This document shows, in pieces, positions 17,417 to 26,474 of a stretch of 64,000 nt of DNA (its first letter is position 1; the number at the start of each line of letters is the position of its first letter). The translations under genes and the position numbers were made by a program. The notes under the pieces are model-generated. The model did not search any database, had not been told where the DNA came from, and saw nothing but the letters and a program-made list of their open reading frames with translations. The DNA is from Nocardia aurea (GTDB taxonomy: Bacteria > Actinomycetota > Actinomycetes > Mycobacteriales > Mycobacteriaceae), in NCBI RefSeq assembly GCF_003123685.1, contig NZ_QCYJ01000103.1:186001-250000 (forward strand), given 5' to 3'.

Positions 17417-20400
17417 ATGGTCGACGACGGCCTGTCGCGTACGGAAGGTGATCTCACCGGTCTGATAGCCACCGATCTGGACGCGGCGGGTTTCGACGAC
17501 GCCGTCGAGATCGGGCGCGGCGGGTTCGGTGTGGTCTTCCGCTGTGAGCAGCCAGCGCTGGACCGGACCGTCGCGGTCAAGGTGTTGACGGCGGATCTGG
17601 AGGCCGAGCATCTGGAACGTTTCCTGCGTGAACAGCGCGCGATGGGGAAACTGTCCGGGCATCCGAATATCGTCAGCATCCTGTTCAGTGGTGTCCTGAC
17701 GGCGGGCAGGCCCTATATCGTGATGCCGTTCCATCCGCGGAAGTCGTTGCAGGACAGCATCGAACGCGACGGACCGTTGCCATGGGGCGAAGCGCTTCGG
17801 GTGGGCGTGAAGATAGCGGGCGCATTGGAGGCGGCGCATCGTCGGGAGGTGCTGCATCGGGATGTGAAGCCGGGCAATATTCTGACCACCGAATACGGTG
17901 AGCCGGAATTGACCGATTTCGGGATCGCTCATGTGTCGGGCGGTTTCGTGACGAGTACGGGGGTCATCACCGGTTCTCCGGCATTCACGGCGCCGGAGGT
18001 GCTGAGAGGGCGCGCGCCGACCGTGGCCTCCGATGTGTACAGTCTGGGCGCCACCCTGTTCTGTCTGATGACCGGGCACGCGGCGTTCGAGCGGCGAGTG
18101 GGTGAGAAGGTGGTGACGCAGTTCTTGCGCATCATGTCCGAACCTGTTCCGGATCTGCGCGAACGAGACATACCGGATGAGCTGTGTCGCGCGATCGAGC
18201 GCGCCATGTCGGAGCATCCTCCTGAGCGGTATCCGTCCGCGCAGGCGCTGGGGAGCCGTCTGGCCGAGATACAGCAGCTACACGGCCTCGTAAGCGACCG
18301 AATGAACCTGCCCGTGGAAACCGGCGACGAGCCAGACGATCCTCGACCGAGTCGGTCCGCGACGCCGCAGGTCGAAACTCGGCGAGCTCAGTCCGCACCG
18401 CCTGCCGCGTTGACCAAATTCCGGCCTCCGGTGCCGAGTCGATCGCTGGTGATGCGCGACAGACTGATCGAAGCGCTGCGCGCGGGCCGTCGCCGTCGGC
18501 TGACCGTCATTCACGCGCCCGCCGGATTCGGCAAAAGCACACTCACCGCGCAGTGGCGGTCGCGGTTGGTCGCCGACGGCGTGCCGGTCGCCTGGATCAG
18601 TGTCGACCGCGACGACAACAACGCGGTGTGGTTCCTCGCGCATCTCGCGCAAGCGCTGGGCCAGGCGTTGCCGTCCCTGGCCGAGCCGTTGAGCCGAATT
18701 CTCGACCTGCACGGCGACAGTGCCGAACCGTACGTGCTGACCACACTGATCAACGAAATCCACCACGGCGGTGAGGATGTCGTATTGGTGATCGATGACT
18801 GGCACCGTGTCGTCGATCACCGCGCTGTCGCGGTGCTGGGCTATCTGCTCGAGCGCGGCTGCCACCACTTGCGAATCGTCGTGAACAGCCGTGACTGCAC
18901 CGGATTGCCCCTGAGCGCGATGCGCGTACACGACGAACTGGTCGATATCGGGGCCGATACGCTGCGTTTCACTCCCTCCGAGGCGCGGCTGTTCTTCGAA
19001 GGCGCGGGCGGTCTCGCCCTCGATCCCGCCGATATCACCCAGCTGACCGAATCGACTGACGGCTGGGTGGCCGCGATGCAATTGGCAGCGCTGTCATTGC
19101 GTGACTGTGAGGAGCCGAGGAAGCTTATCGGACGAATCTCCGGCAGCGATCGGGCCATCGCCAACTTCCTCGCCGAGAATGTCTTGGACGGCTTGGAACC
19201 ACGTGTGCGCACGTTCATCCTGCGCACTTCGATCACCGAACGACTGTCCGCCGACCTGGCCTGCGCGTTGTCCGGTACGGGCGACGGGGCCGCGATGCTG
19301 GCCGAGGTCCAGGCGAGGGACCTGTTCCTCGGCCGCGACGATTCGGCTCCGGGATGGGTGCGCTATCACCACATGTTCGCCGACTTCTTGCGCCAGCGCC
19401 TCGCTCGTGAGCACCCGGAACAGATCACCGACCTGCACCGCAGCGCCTCGCGATGGTTCGCCGATCACGATCTACTCAGCGAAGCCGTCGATCACGCGGT
19501 GGCCGCGGGCGACCAGGCGCGGGCTGTCGAACTGGTCGAAAACGGCGGCGTGCGACTACTGGAACAGTCCCGGATGGCGATTCTGCCCGGATTGATCGCG
19601 AAACTCCCGCCCGAAACGGTGCAGTCCAGCCTGCGACTACAGATCACCACCGCCTGGGCCGGCCTGCTTCTCCAGCACCGGGAGCAGGCCGAGACGGCCA
19701 TGGGGCAGGTCCGGTCGCTGCTGGCCGCGCAACCGCTGCGATCGGTGGCGCTCGAAGCCGAGGCCCAGGTACTCGACGCGGCGGTGCGTGTCACGGCCGA
19801 TCGGATCGACGGTGTGAGCGAGCTGCTCGAGCCGTGTTCGGCGCGCCCGGAGTCCTTGCACCCCTGGGTGGTGACCGCTGCCGCGGACATGGCGATGTTC
19901 GTCGCGATCCAGCACTTCGACTATGCCGAGGCCCACCGAATCGAACAGTGGGCAGCCACCTACCACCGCCGAACGAGCGGGCCGTTCAGTGTCATGTACG
20001 GGCACTGCTTCGATGGAGTGGCCTTCAACGAACAACTCGATGTCGAGAAGGCGGAGCGCAGTTTTCGCACGGCTGTACAGGTGACGCGGCGGGGTGGCCG
20101 TACTCATTCCCACAGTGCCCGGATCGCCGGAGCGCTGCTGGGTGATCTGCTGTTCGACCTGGGTGAGATCGATGAGGCCGAGCGATTGCTCGACGAGGGC
20201 TACGTCCTCGGAGGTGAGGGCGGCGTGGTCGATTCCATGGCCGCCACCTACGGGACCGGTGCACGTGTCAAGGCCATACGCGGCGACCTCGACACGGCCC
20301 GGCAACGACTGCTCGACGGCCTGCGCCTGGCGAAGGAACTGTCGCTGCCTCGCCTCACGGCCTACCTGGTCGACGACAGCTTCGTGGCGGGAATCCCACT

Positions 20401-20830
20401 ACCCGACACCAGCCCTTCGAGTAAACCGGTGCCCCTCGACGGTGCCGACGGTATCGCCCTGCGCACCGCCGAACTCGAGGAGGAGGCGGCCATACGGGGC
20501 CTGCTCTCACGCGGCTCGATCACCGCGTCCGAGCAGGCCCGCGTGCGATCGACGGCATTGGTCGAGCATATCGAGTCGATGCCCCGGCCCCGGGCGGCGC
20601 TGCGCGTGGGACTGCTGCTGGCGGTGTCCTGTATCGCGTCGGGCGAGCGCGACGAAGCCGAGCAGATATTGCTGGTCGCGGTACGCCGTTGCGCCGAGCT
20701 GGGGCTTGTCGGGCTGCTGCGGTTCGGCGATCCATCGGCGCGAGACCTGCTACGGGGTATGGTCGATGCCCCCGGCCACGCTTCGTCGTTGCCGAGGGCG
20801 TTCGTCAGCGAGGTGCTGGCGCCGCTGTGA
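17417..20830 (+). CDS. pknK: PknK-type Ser/Thr protein kinase with MalT-like ATPase and repeat region
   Basis: About 1137 residues from ATG 17417, chosen because the lead-in to the kinase then matches Mycobacterium tuberculosis PknK; a GTG at 17393 is possible. The kinase domain (about 26-285) has GRGGFGVVFRC, Lys in VAVKVL, LHRDVKPGNIL, DFGIAHVSGG and GSPAFTAPEVL. A STAND/MalT-like ATPase follows, with P-loop HAPAGFGKST near residue 366 and Walker B VLVIDDWHR near 455, then helical repeats. No LuxR helix-turn-helix is seen at the end. PknK in mycobacteria links signalling to transcription and growth. It converges with fadB, nine bases apart. Confidence 0.92.
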   Translation: MVDDGLSRTEGDLTGLIATDLDAAGFDDAVEIGRGGFGVVFRCEQPALDRTVAVKVLTADLEAEHLERFLREQRAMGKLSGHPNIVSILFSGVLTAGRPYIVMPFHPRKSLQDSIERDGPLPWGEALRVGVKIAGALEAAHRREVLHRDVKPGNILTTEYGEPELTDFGIAHVSGGFVTSTGVITGSPAFTAPEVLRGRAPTVASDVYSLGATLFCLMTGHAAFERRVGEKVVTQFLRIMSEPVPDLRERDIPDELCRAIERAMSEHPPERYPSAQALGSRLAEIQQLHGLVSDRMNLPVETGDEPDDPRPSRSATPQVETRRAQSAPPAALTKFRPPVPSRSLVMRDRLIEALRAGRRRRLTVIHAPAGFGKSTLTAQWRSRLVADGVPVAWISVDRDDNNAVWFLAHLAQALGQALPSLAEPLSRILDLHGDSAEPYVLTTLINEIHHGGEDVVLVIDDWHRVVDHRAVAVLGYLLERGCHHLRIVVNSRDCTGLPLSAMRVHDELVDIGADTLRFTPSEARLFFEGAGGLALDPADITQLTESTDGWVAAMQLAALSLRDCEEPRKLIGRISGSDRAIANFLAENVLDGLEPRVRTFILRTSITERLSADLACALSGTGDGAAMLAEVQARDLFLGRDDSAPGWVRYHHMFADFLRQRLAREHPEQITDLHRSASRWFADHDLLSEAVDHAVAAGDQARAVELVENGGVRLLEQSRMAILPGLIAKLPPETVQSSLRLQITTAWAGLLLQHREQAETAMGQVRSLLAAQPLRSVALEAEAQVLDAAVRVTADRIDGVSELLEPCSARPESLHPWVVTAAADMAMFVAIQHFDYAEAHRIEQWAATYHRRTSGPFSVMYGHCFDGVAFNEQLDVEKAERSFRTAVQVTRRGGRTHSHSARIAGALLGDLLFDLGEIDEAERLLDEGYVLGGEGGVVDSMAATYGTGARVKAIRGDLDTARQRLLDGLRLAKELSLPRLTAYLVDDSFVAGIPLPDTSPSSKPVPLDGADGIALRTAELEEEAAIRGLLSRGSITASEQARVRSTALVEHIESMPRPRAALRVGLLLAVSCIASGERDEAEQILLVAVRRCAELGLVGLLRFGDPSARDLLRGMVDAPGHASSLPRAFVSEVLAPL

Positions 20831-20839
20831 CCGTCGCGT

Positions 20840-23002
20840 TCACCGGTACGGTTCGCCGCGTTCGGCCGCCGCTACCAGCGATTCGGGAACGGTGAATCGA
20901 GGCCCGTACCGTCGGGCGAGTTCGCGGGATCTCGCCACGAATCCCGCTGTGCCGCCTTCATATCCGTTGATGTACTGGATGACGCCGCCGGTCCAGGCAG
21001 GGAATCCGATGCCGTACAGAGAGCCGATATTGGCATCGGCCACCGAGGTCAGCACGCCCTCGTCGAAGCAGCGCACGGTTTCGAGCGCCTCGGCGAACAG
21101 CATGCGTTCGCGCAGGTCACGCAGTGGGGTGTCGGTGCCGGCGCCGAACGATTCACGCAGACCCGGCCACAAACCGCGTCGGCGACCGGATTCGTCGTAG
21201 TCGTAGAACCCGCCGCCGGTCGAGCGACCACCACGCCCGAACCCGTCGATCATTCGGTCCACCACCGCTTCGGAGCCGTGCGCGATCCACTCGCCGCCCG
21301 CCGCTGTCACCGCGGCCCGTTTCTCCTCACGAATCTTCCTGGGCAAAGTCAGTGTGAGTTCGTCCAACAGTTGCAGCGGCGGGGCCGGGTATCCGGCTTG
21401 AGCCCCCGCTTGCTCGATGACCGCGGGATCGACGCCTTCGCCGAGTGCGGCGGTGGCCTCGTCGAGGAAGGTCATGATCACGCGACTGGTGAAGAATCCG
21501 CGGCTGTCGCCGACGACGATCGGCGTCTTGCCGATCTGTCTACTGAAATCGAAGGCCTTGGCCAGGGTGGACTGCGAGGTGTTCTTCCCGGTGATGATCT
21601 CGACCAATGGCATCTTGTCGACCGGTGAGAAGAAATGCACCCCGATGAAGTCCTCCTGTCGTCGCACGCCCTCGGCCAGCGTCGTGATCGGCAGTGTGGA
21701 GGTGTTCGATCCGAGAACGGCGTCGGGTGCGACGATGTCCTGGATTTCCCGGAAAACCTGCTGTTTGAGTTCGATGTTCTCGAACACCGCTTCGATGACG
21801 AAGTCGACGCCCGCCAGATCCTGGACGTTCGCGGTCGCGACGATACGGTCGAGCAGTTGCTTCGATTTCTCCTCGGTGGTCGCCCCGCGAGACAACGCCT
21901 TGGCCTCGAGCGCTTCGGAGTATTGCTTACCGCGCAGCGCGGCGTCGGTGGTGACATCTCGGAGAACCACATCGAGACCGGCGCGGGCGCAGACGTAGGC
22001 CAGCGCCGCTCCCATCATGCCCGCGCCGAGGATGCCGACCTTGGTGGCCCGGTACGGGGCGATCGCGTCGGGTCTGCTGGCTCCGCTGCGGACGGTCTGG
22101 ATGTCGAAGAAGGCCGACTGGATCATATTCTTGGCGATCGGGCCGGTTACCAGTGGCAGGAAGTACCGGGTCTCGATACGCGCTGCCGTTTCGAGATCCA
22201 CCTGCGCGCCCTCCACTGCGGCGGCCAGGATCGCTCGTGGCGCGGGAACCGGCGCTCCTCTGGAGTCGGCTCGTAACTTCGCGGTCAGCGCCGGAAGTAT
22301 CGCCACGACCGCCGGATCGGACGGTGTACCCCCGGGAATGCTGTACCCGGGGGCATCCCAGGGCTGAACAGGCTCGGGATTGTCCCTGATCCAGGACTTC
22401 GCGGCGGGGATCAGATCGGCGGCGGTCGGAACCGTCGCGTCGATCAGTCCGGTCTTCAAGGCTTTTCGGGTATCGAAGCGGGCGCCGGACAGCAGCACCT
22501 CGTCGAGCGCGCGCCGCATGCCCAACAGTCGCACCGTGCGCACGATGCCACCGACACCGGGCAGCAGTCCCAGCCCGACCTCGGGTAATCCGACGATCAC
22601 ACCGTCTGCCACGGCGACGCGATGATGGGTGGCCAGAGCGAGCTCGAGCCCGCCGCCGAGCGCTGCGCCGCCGAGCGCCGCGACCACGGGTCGGCCGAGG
22701 GTCTCGAGGCGCCGCAGTTCGAGTTTGATGCCGTCGCACAGGTCGCGGAAGCGCGCCGCGTCGGCGGGGGTGGCGGCGATGAGATCCGCGAGGTTGCCGC
22801 CGGCGAAGAATGTCTTCTTCGCCGAGGTGAGCACCACCCCGCGCAGGGTGTCGCGTTCGGTTTCCAGCCGGTCCAGGGTCGCGGTGAGCGAGCGGTGGAA
22901 CTCGTCGTTCATGGTGTTGGCCGAGGCCGCGGGATCGTCGAGGGTGAGTACGACGATATCGTCGTCGTCACGCTGCCAGCGAATAGTGGATGAATGGGTC
23001 AT
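20840..23002 (-). CDS. fadB: Fatty-acid oxidation trifunctional subunit (3-hydroxyacyl-CoA dehydrogenase/enoyl-CoA hydratase)
   Basis: A 720-residue multifunctional enzyme, the length of mycobacterial FadB. The N-terminal crotonase domain has KKTFFAGGNLADL and ALGGAALGGGLELALATHHR. The central NAD-binding fold begins GILGAGMMGAALAYVCARAG near residue 320, and the dehydrogenase domain has SNTSTLPI and GVHFFSPVDKMPLVEIITG. It hydrates enoyl-CoA and oxidises the 3-hydroxy product. The start MTHSSTIRW is preferred; more upstream Met codons overlap fadA. It lies 20 bases after fadA and forms the thiolase/hydratase complex with it. Confidence 0.93.
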   Translation of the reverse strand: MTHSSTIRWQRDDDDIVVLTLDDPAASANTMNDEFHRSLTATLDRLETERDTLRGVVLTSAKKTFFAGGNLADLIAATPADAARFRDLCDGIKLELRRLETLGRPVVAALGGAALGGGLELALATHHRVAVADGVIVGLPEVGLGLLPGVGGIVRTVRLLGMRRALDEVLLSGARFDTRKALKTGLIDATVPTAADLIPAAKSWIRDNPEPVQPWDAPGYSIPGGTPSDPAVVAILPALTAKLRADSRGAPVPAPRAILAAAVEGAQVDLETAARIETRYFLPLVTGPIAKNMIQSAFFDIQTVRSGASRPDAIAPYRATKVGILGAGMMGAALAYVCARAGLDVVLRDVTTDAALRGKQYSEALEAKALSRGATTEEKSKQLLDRIVATANVQDLAGVDFVIEAVFENIELKQQVFREIQDIVAPDAVLGSNTSTLPITTLAEGVRRQEDFIGVHFFSPVDKMPLVEIITGKNTSQSTLAKAFDFSRQIGKTPIVVGDSRGFFTSRVIMTFLDEATAALGEGVDPAVIEQAGAQAGYPAPPLQLLDELTLTLPRKIREEKRAAVTAAGGEWIAHGSEAVVDRMIDGFGRGGRSTGGGFYDYDESGRRRGLWPGLRESFGAGTDTPLRDLRERMLFAEALETVRCFDEGVLTSVADANIGSLYGIGFPAWTGGVIQYINGYEGGTAGFVARSRELARRYGPRFTVPESLVAAAERGEPYR

Positions 23003-23022
23003 GGTTCGAATTCCGTTCCCGC

Positions 23023-24231
23023 TCAGATCAGTTCGAGGATGGTCGCGATTCCGATGCCGCCGCCTACGCACAGGGTGACCAGTGCGCGCCGTTGGCCGCG
23101 GCGTTCGAGTTCATCGATGGCGGTGCCGACGAGCATGGCCCCGGTCGCGCCGAGGGGGTGGCCCATGGCGATCGCGCCGCCGTTGACGTTGAGCTTCTCG
23201 TCGGGGATGTGCAGGTCCTTCTGGAATTTCAGGACCACCGAGGCGAAGGCCTCGTTCAGTTCGAACAGGTCGATGTCGTCGAGTGTCAGTCCCGCGACGG
23301 CGAGCGCCTTCTCGGTGGCGGGGCGGGGGCCGGTCAGCATGATGGTGGGGTCGGCGCCGGACACCGCGGTCGCGACGATGCGGGCGCGTGGCGTCAGGCC
23401 GAAGCGCGGGCCGACTGCTTCGTCTCCGATCAGGACCAGCGCGGCCCCATCGACGATGCCGGAACTGTTGCCGCCGTGATGGACGTGGTCGATGCGTTCG
23501 ACGAAAGGATATTTCTGAGACGCGACGGCGTCGAATCCGGCCGCGCCGAGCGCGGCGAACGAGGGCCGCAGCTTCGCGAGGGATTCGACGGTGGTACCGG
23601 GACGGCGGTGCTCGTCGTGATCGAGCACGGTGAAGCCGTTGAAATCGGTGACCGGCACCACCGATTTGGCGAAATATCCTCCCGACCAAGCTGATTCGGC
23701 GCGCTGCTGGGATCTGACGGCATAGGCGTCAACCTCTTCGCGGGAGAACCCCTCGATCGTCGCGATGAGGTCGGCGCCGATCCCCTGCGGGACGAAATGC
23801 AGATCGTGGGCGGTGGTGGGATCGTTGAACAGGGGACCGCCGTCGGTTCCCAGTGGAACTCGGGACATCGATTCGACGCCGCCGGCAAGCACCAAGGATT
23901 CGAATCCCGAACGTACCTTCTGTGCGGCGAGGTTGGTGGCCTCGAGTCCCGAGGCGCAGAAGCGGTTGACCTGGACACCCGCGACCGAATGCGGCAGACC
24001 TGCGACCAAGGCGGCGGCCTTGGCGAGATTTCCCCCCTGGTCACCCACAGGGGTAACGACGCCGAGCACCAGATCATCGATGGCGGCCGGATCGAGATCG
24101 GGGAAGCGGACCTTGATCTCCTCGATCAGTCCGACGACGAGATCGACCGGTTTGACGCTGTGCAGTGCGCCGTTCTTACCTTTGCCCCGTGGTGTGCGGA
24201 TGGCTTCGTACACGATCGCCTGATTCGGCAT
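23023..24231 (-). CDS. fadA: Acetyl-CoA acyltransferase (beta-ketothiolase)
   Basis: A 402-residue thiolase. The nucleophilic Cys is in QVNRFCASGLEATNLAAQKV near residue 90, the catalytic His in GGAIAMGHPLGATG and the second Cys in TLCVGGGIG near the C-terminus. It cleaves 3-ketoacyl-CoA with CoA as the last step of beta-oxidation. GAGGAG precedes the ATG chosen (MPNQAIVYEAIRTPRGKGKN). The first gene of the fadA-fadB operon, it diverges from a TetR gene with two copies of a palindromic site between them. Confidence 0.93.
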   Translation of the reverse strand: MPNQAIVYEAIRTPRGKGKNGALHSVKPVDLVVGLIEEIKVRFPDLDPAAIDDLVLGVVTPVGDQGGNLAKAAALVAGLPHSVAGVQVNRFCASGLEATNLAAQKVRSGFESLVLAGGVESMSRVPLGTDGGPLFNDPTTAHDLHFVPQGIGADLIATIEGFSREEVDAYAVRSQQRAESAWSGGYFAKSVVPVTDFNGFTVLDHDEHRRPGTTVESLAKLRPSFAALGAAGFDAVASQKYPFVERIDHVHHGGNSSGIVDGAALVLIGDEAVGPRFGLTPRARIVATAVSGADPTIMLTGPRPATEKALAVAGLTLDDIDLFELNEAFASVVLKFQKDLHIPDEKLNVNGGAIAMGHPLGATGAMLVGTAIDELERRGQRRALVTLCVGGGIGIATILELI

Positions 24232-24383
24232 GGGTCTCCTCGCTTCGGCCGAGGACGGATGGGGGTGTCGCTCGGCCGCGGTGAATCGCCGGACTGGTGG
24301 ATGGTGAATCATCCACTCCGGGTGCGTGATCGGTGGCCACGACGGATTGTGGCCGCCTCGACGGTAGCGCAGTCACCGATCTA

Positions 24384-24467
24384 CGGTCAATACTGACTGT
24401 AGCTACTTCGTGTAGGTCGGACACCTGATCGGCGTCCGACATCCAGGTCCGCGGTCAGGGCTGACTG
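24384..24467. promoter_or_regulatory. Two copies of a 16-base TetR-type operator between fadA and tetR
   Basis: The palindromic site CGGTCA-N4-TGACTG occurs at 24384-24399 (spacer ATAC) and 24452-24467 (spacer GGGC), starts 68 bases apart. A third inverted repeat (GTCGGAC/GTCCGAC, 24416-24440) lies between them. One copy is near the TetR start and the other toward fadA, fitting joint control by the divergent TetR protein. Confidence 0.6.
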
Positions 24468-24500
24468 TGTCCCGCTGTTCGGGGCACTACTATCGACGCC

Positions 24501-25130
24501 ATGACCGGCACCGGAGCGCAGGACTACCTTCAACGACAGGAGCAGCGCAGCCGGATCAGCCGTCAGCAGATCCTCGACGCGGCGGTTCAATGTCTGGTGC
24601 GCTACGGCTACGCGGGTGCCTCGACAGTGCGGATCCAAGAACTCGCCGGAATCTCGAGAGGTCGCCTGCTGCACCACTATCCTTCCCGCGACGAGCTGCT
24701 CGTCGGTGCGGTACAGCATCTGGCGGCCGGGCGAGTGGCTGAACTACGCCAAGAAGTGGGTGCGACGATCACCGCCGACGCCGCAGCCTACGAGCGCATC
24801 GACCAAGCGATCGAGCAGATGTGGAAGAACTTCGATCAGCCGTTCTTCTGGGCGTCGGTGGAGCTTTGGCTCGCCGCGCGGCACAACCAGACGCTACGAG
24901 AGGCGCTGCACCCGGCCGAACGCCAATTGCAGAATACGATCTACGAAACGATCGAAATCATGTTCGGACCGGTATGGGCAGCTCGCCCGTTGTATCGACA
25001 CACCGTCGATGTCCTTCTGTCGAGCATGCGCGGTGTCTCGATGACTTACGGATTCGACCCACGCGAGCCCGCGAAAGATCCGCATATCGCCGTGTGGAAT
25101 GACACAGCGCGCGCCCTCCTCGCAGGGTGA
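24501..25130 (+). CDS. TetR-family regulator, likely of fadAB
   Basis: A 209-residue TetR repressor. The N-terminal helix-turn-helix spans ISRQQILDAAVQCLVRYGYA, then TVRIQELAGISRGRLLHHYP; the rest is the helical ligand domain. It is divergent from fadA-fadB, and the shared intergenic region has two identical half-site palindromes. It probably represses fadAB and itself, released by an acyl-CoA; the ligand is inferred from context. It converges with the next TetR gene, three bases apart. Confidence 0.85.
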   Translation: MTGTGAQDYLQRQEQRSRISRQQILDAAVQCLVRYGYAGASTVRIQELAGISRGRLLHHYPSRDELLVGAVQHLAAGRVAELRQEVGATITADAAAYERIDQAIEQMWKNFDQPFFWASVELWLAARHNQTLREALHPAERQLQNTIYETIEIMFGPVWAARPLYRHTVDVLLSSMRGVSMTYGFDPREPAKDPHIAVWNDTARALLAG

Positions 25131-25133
25131 GGC

Positions 25134-25721
25134 TCAGACCGCGAGAACAGCAACTGCCGCGGTGGTGAGAATCCGACGCAGCTGATCGCCGGGCAGGCCC
25201 GTGTTGTGGAACAACGTCGACTGGATGGCGCCGATCGAGGCGTGGACCACGGCGCGCGCCTCACCGTCGGTGAGATCGTCGCGGAGTTCGCCCAGCAGGT
25301 GAACCCACTCCTCCAGATACATTCGCTGCTTGCGACGTAGTCGGCGCCTGTCTTCTTCGGGCAGATTGTTGATCTCGTTGTGGTACACCTGCGCCAGCTC
25401 GCGATCGGCCACCACGAATTCGACCTGTCCGTCGACCAGGCGGTGCAGTGCCTGCCGCAGGTCCGGAACGGATTCGACGATGCGCTCCTGGTCGTGGAGC
25501 AGATTGTCGATCGCGTGATCGAACAGAGCGACCAGCACCGCGGATTTGCTGTCGAAATGCCGATAGATCCCCGAACCGGTGATCCCCGCCGCGCCTCCGA
25601 TGTCGGCCATGGAGACCGAATGAAAACCGCGTCTGGCTACCAAGTCCGCAGCGGCATGCAGGATCCGCACCTTCCGCGCCGGATCCCTGACCCGGGCGGG
25701 AGGCTCGGCCTCGTCGGTCAT
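25134..25721 (-). CDS. TetR-family regulator
   Basis: A 195-residue TetR protein: KVRILHAAADLVARRGFHSV, SMADIGGAAGITGSGIYRHF and a fatty-acid-regulator-like ligand domain (ALFDHAIDNLLHDQERI; VVHASIGAIQSTLFHNTGLP). Such proteins often control acyl-CoA metabolism. Upstream is an elaborate nested inverted repeat, probably its own operator. No divergent structural gene follows directly, so targets other than itself cannot be read from the context. Confidence 0.85.
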   Translation of the reverse strand: MTDEAEPPARVRDPARKVRILHAAADLVARRGFHSVSMADIGGAAGITGSGIYRHFDSKSAVLVALFDHAIDNLLHDQERIVESVPDLRQALHRLVDGQVEFVVADRELAQVYHNEINNLPEEDRRRLRRKQRMYLEEWVHLLGELRDDLTDGEARAVVHASIGAIQSTLFHNTGLPGDQLRRILTTAAVAVLAV

Positions 25722-25777
25722 CTGCTCGGTGATGGCAAAACCTCCGCTTCTCGGGCGCGACCGCCCCCACCCATGTT

Positions 25778-25845
25778 ATTGGCTGTTGACTAATTCCGAC
25801 CTCTTTGAACGTAGAGGTCGGATAGAATCGCTCTGAACAGCCAAT
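25778..25845. promoter_or_regulatory. Nested inverted repeats upstream of the TetR gene
   Basis: An outer perfect repeat (ATTGGCTGTT, 25778-25787; AACAGCCAAT, 25836-25845) encloses an inner perfect repeat (CCGACCTCT, 25796-25804; AGAGGTCGG, 25813-25821). The region lies 57-124 bases before the TetR start and is AT-richer than its surroundings, as expected for a promoter with operators. Confidence 0.5.
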
Positions 25846-26305
25846 ATTGTACTGGAAGGGGCATGTCGCCAAGCAGTAGTAATTCTGTGTTGATGCGCGA
25901 TCGTCCGCTGATACTCTTCCTTCGATAGCCGACTAGGCCATCCGGGTGGGGGCGTCTGTTCCCGATATCACCGCTCGAGGCAAGTGTCAGCGCGAACGCT
26001 CGCCCGGATTCGAGCACCGTACATCCGTACCTGCGGCAGAGGCCGGCGTCGGCGGAACGGTAACCCGCACCGGCGGCGGCCAGACTGGCCAGGGACGAGG
26101 TCGGATCCGCGGTCTACTTCGCACTGGACGCCGCAATCACTGCGGCTCCGCTCGATGATCGTGGAGCCGAATCCGGTCACGTCGCCTGCAGGACTCGTGA
26201 CTGCCGTGCCGCTGGAACCATTTGTCTGCCGCTGTCACGGTCCCAGAAACAGCCGCTCACACGGGAGGCGAGGCAGCCGCCGAAGATCATCGGCGGCTGC
26301 GCGTA
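25846..26305. other. Non-coding stretch, no gene recognised
   Basis: This 460-base stretch has only short frames without family resemblance or ribosome sites. A GCCGCC-rich hairpin lies near 26272-26298. It marks the change from core metabolic genes to accessory DNA. Confidence 0.5.
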
Positions 26306-26455
26306 TCAATTCCAGTGTGCACCACTGCTTGGCGCCCAATCCTCGATCACATGCCGTGCCGCCTGCGCGGTGATGGCGTAGTTGAAGCCTACGCCAGCCA
26401 GCCAGATGCGCAGCTGCACATCCCCTTCCGATGGAAGCCAACCTTCGGCCGTCAC
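26306..26455 (-). CDS. Small hypothetical protein, 49 residues
   Basis: A GTG at 26455 is preceded by a perfect AGGAGG (26462-26467) at six-base spacing. The frame encodes 49 residues, including LRIWLAGVGFNYAITAQAAR and HVIEDWAP, a composition plausible for a folded small protein. It starts 19 bases after the stop of the upstream membrane protein gene, so the two are probably cotranscribed. No family is recognised. Confidence 0.5.
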   Translation of the reverse strand: MTAEGWLPSEGDVQLRIWLAGVGFNYAITAQAARHVIEDWAPSSGAHWN

Positions 26456-26474
26456 ATGAGACCTCCTCACCGTG

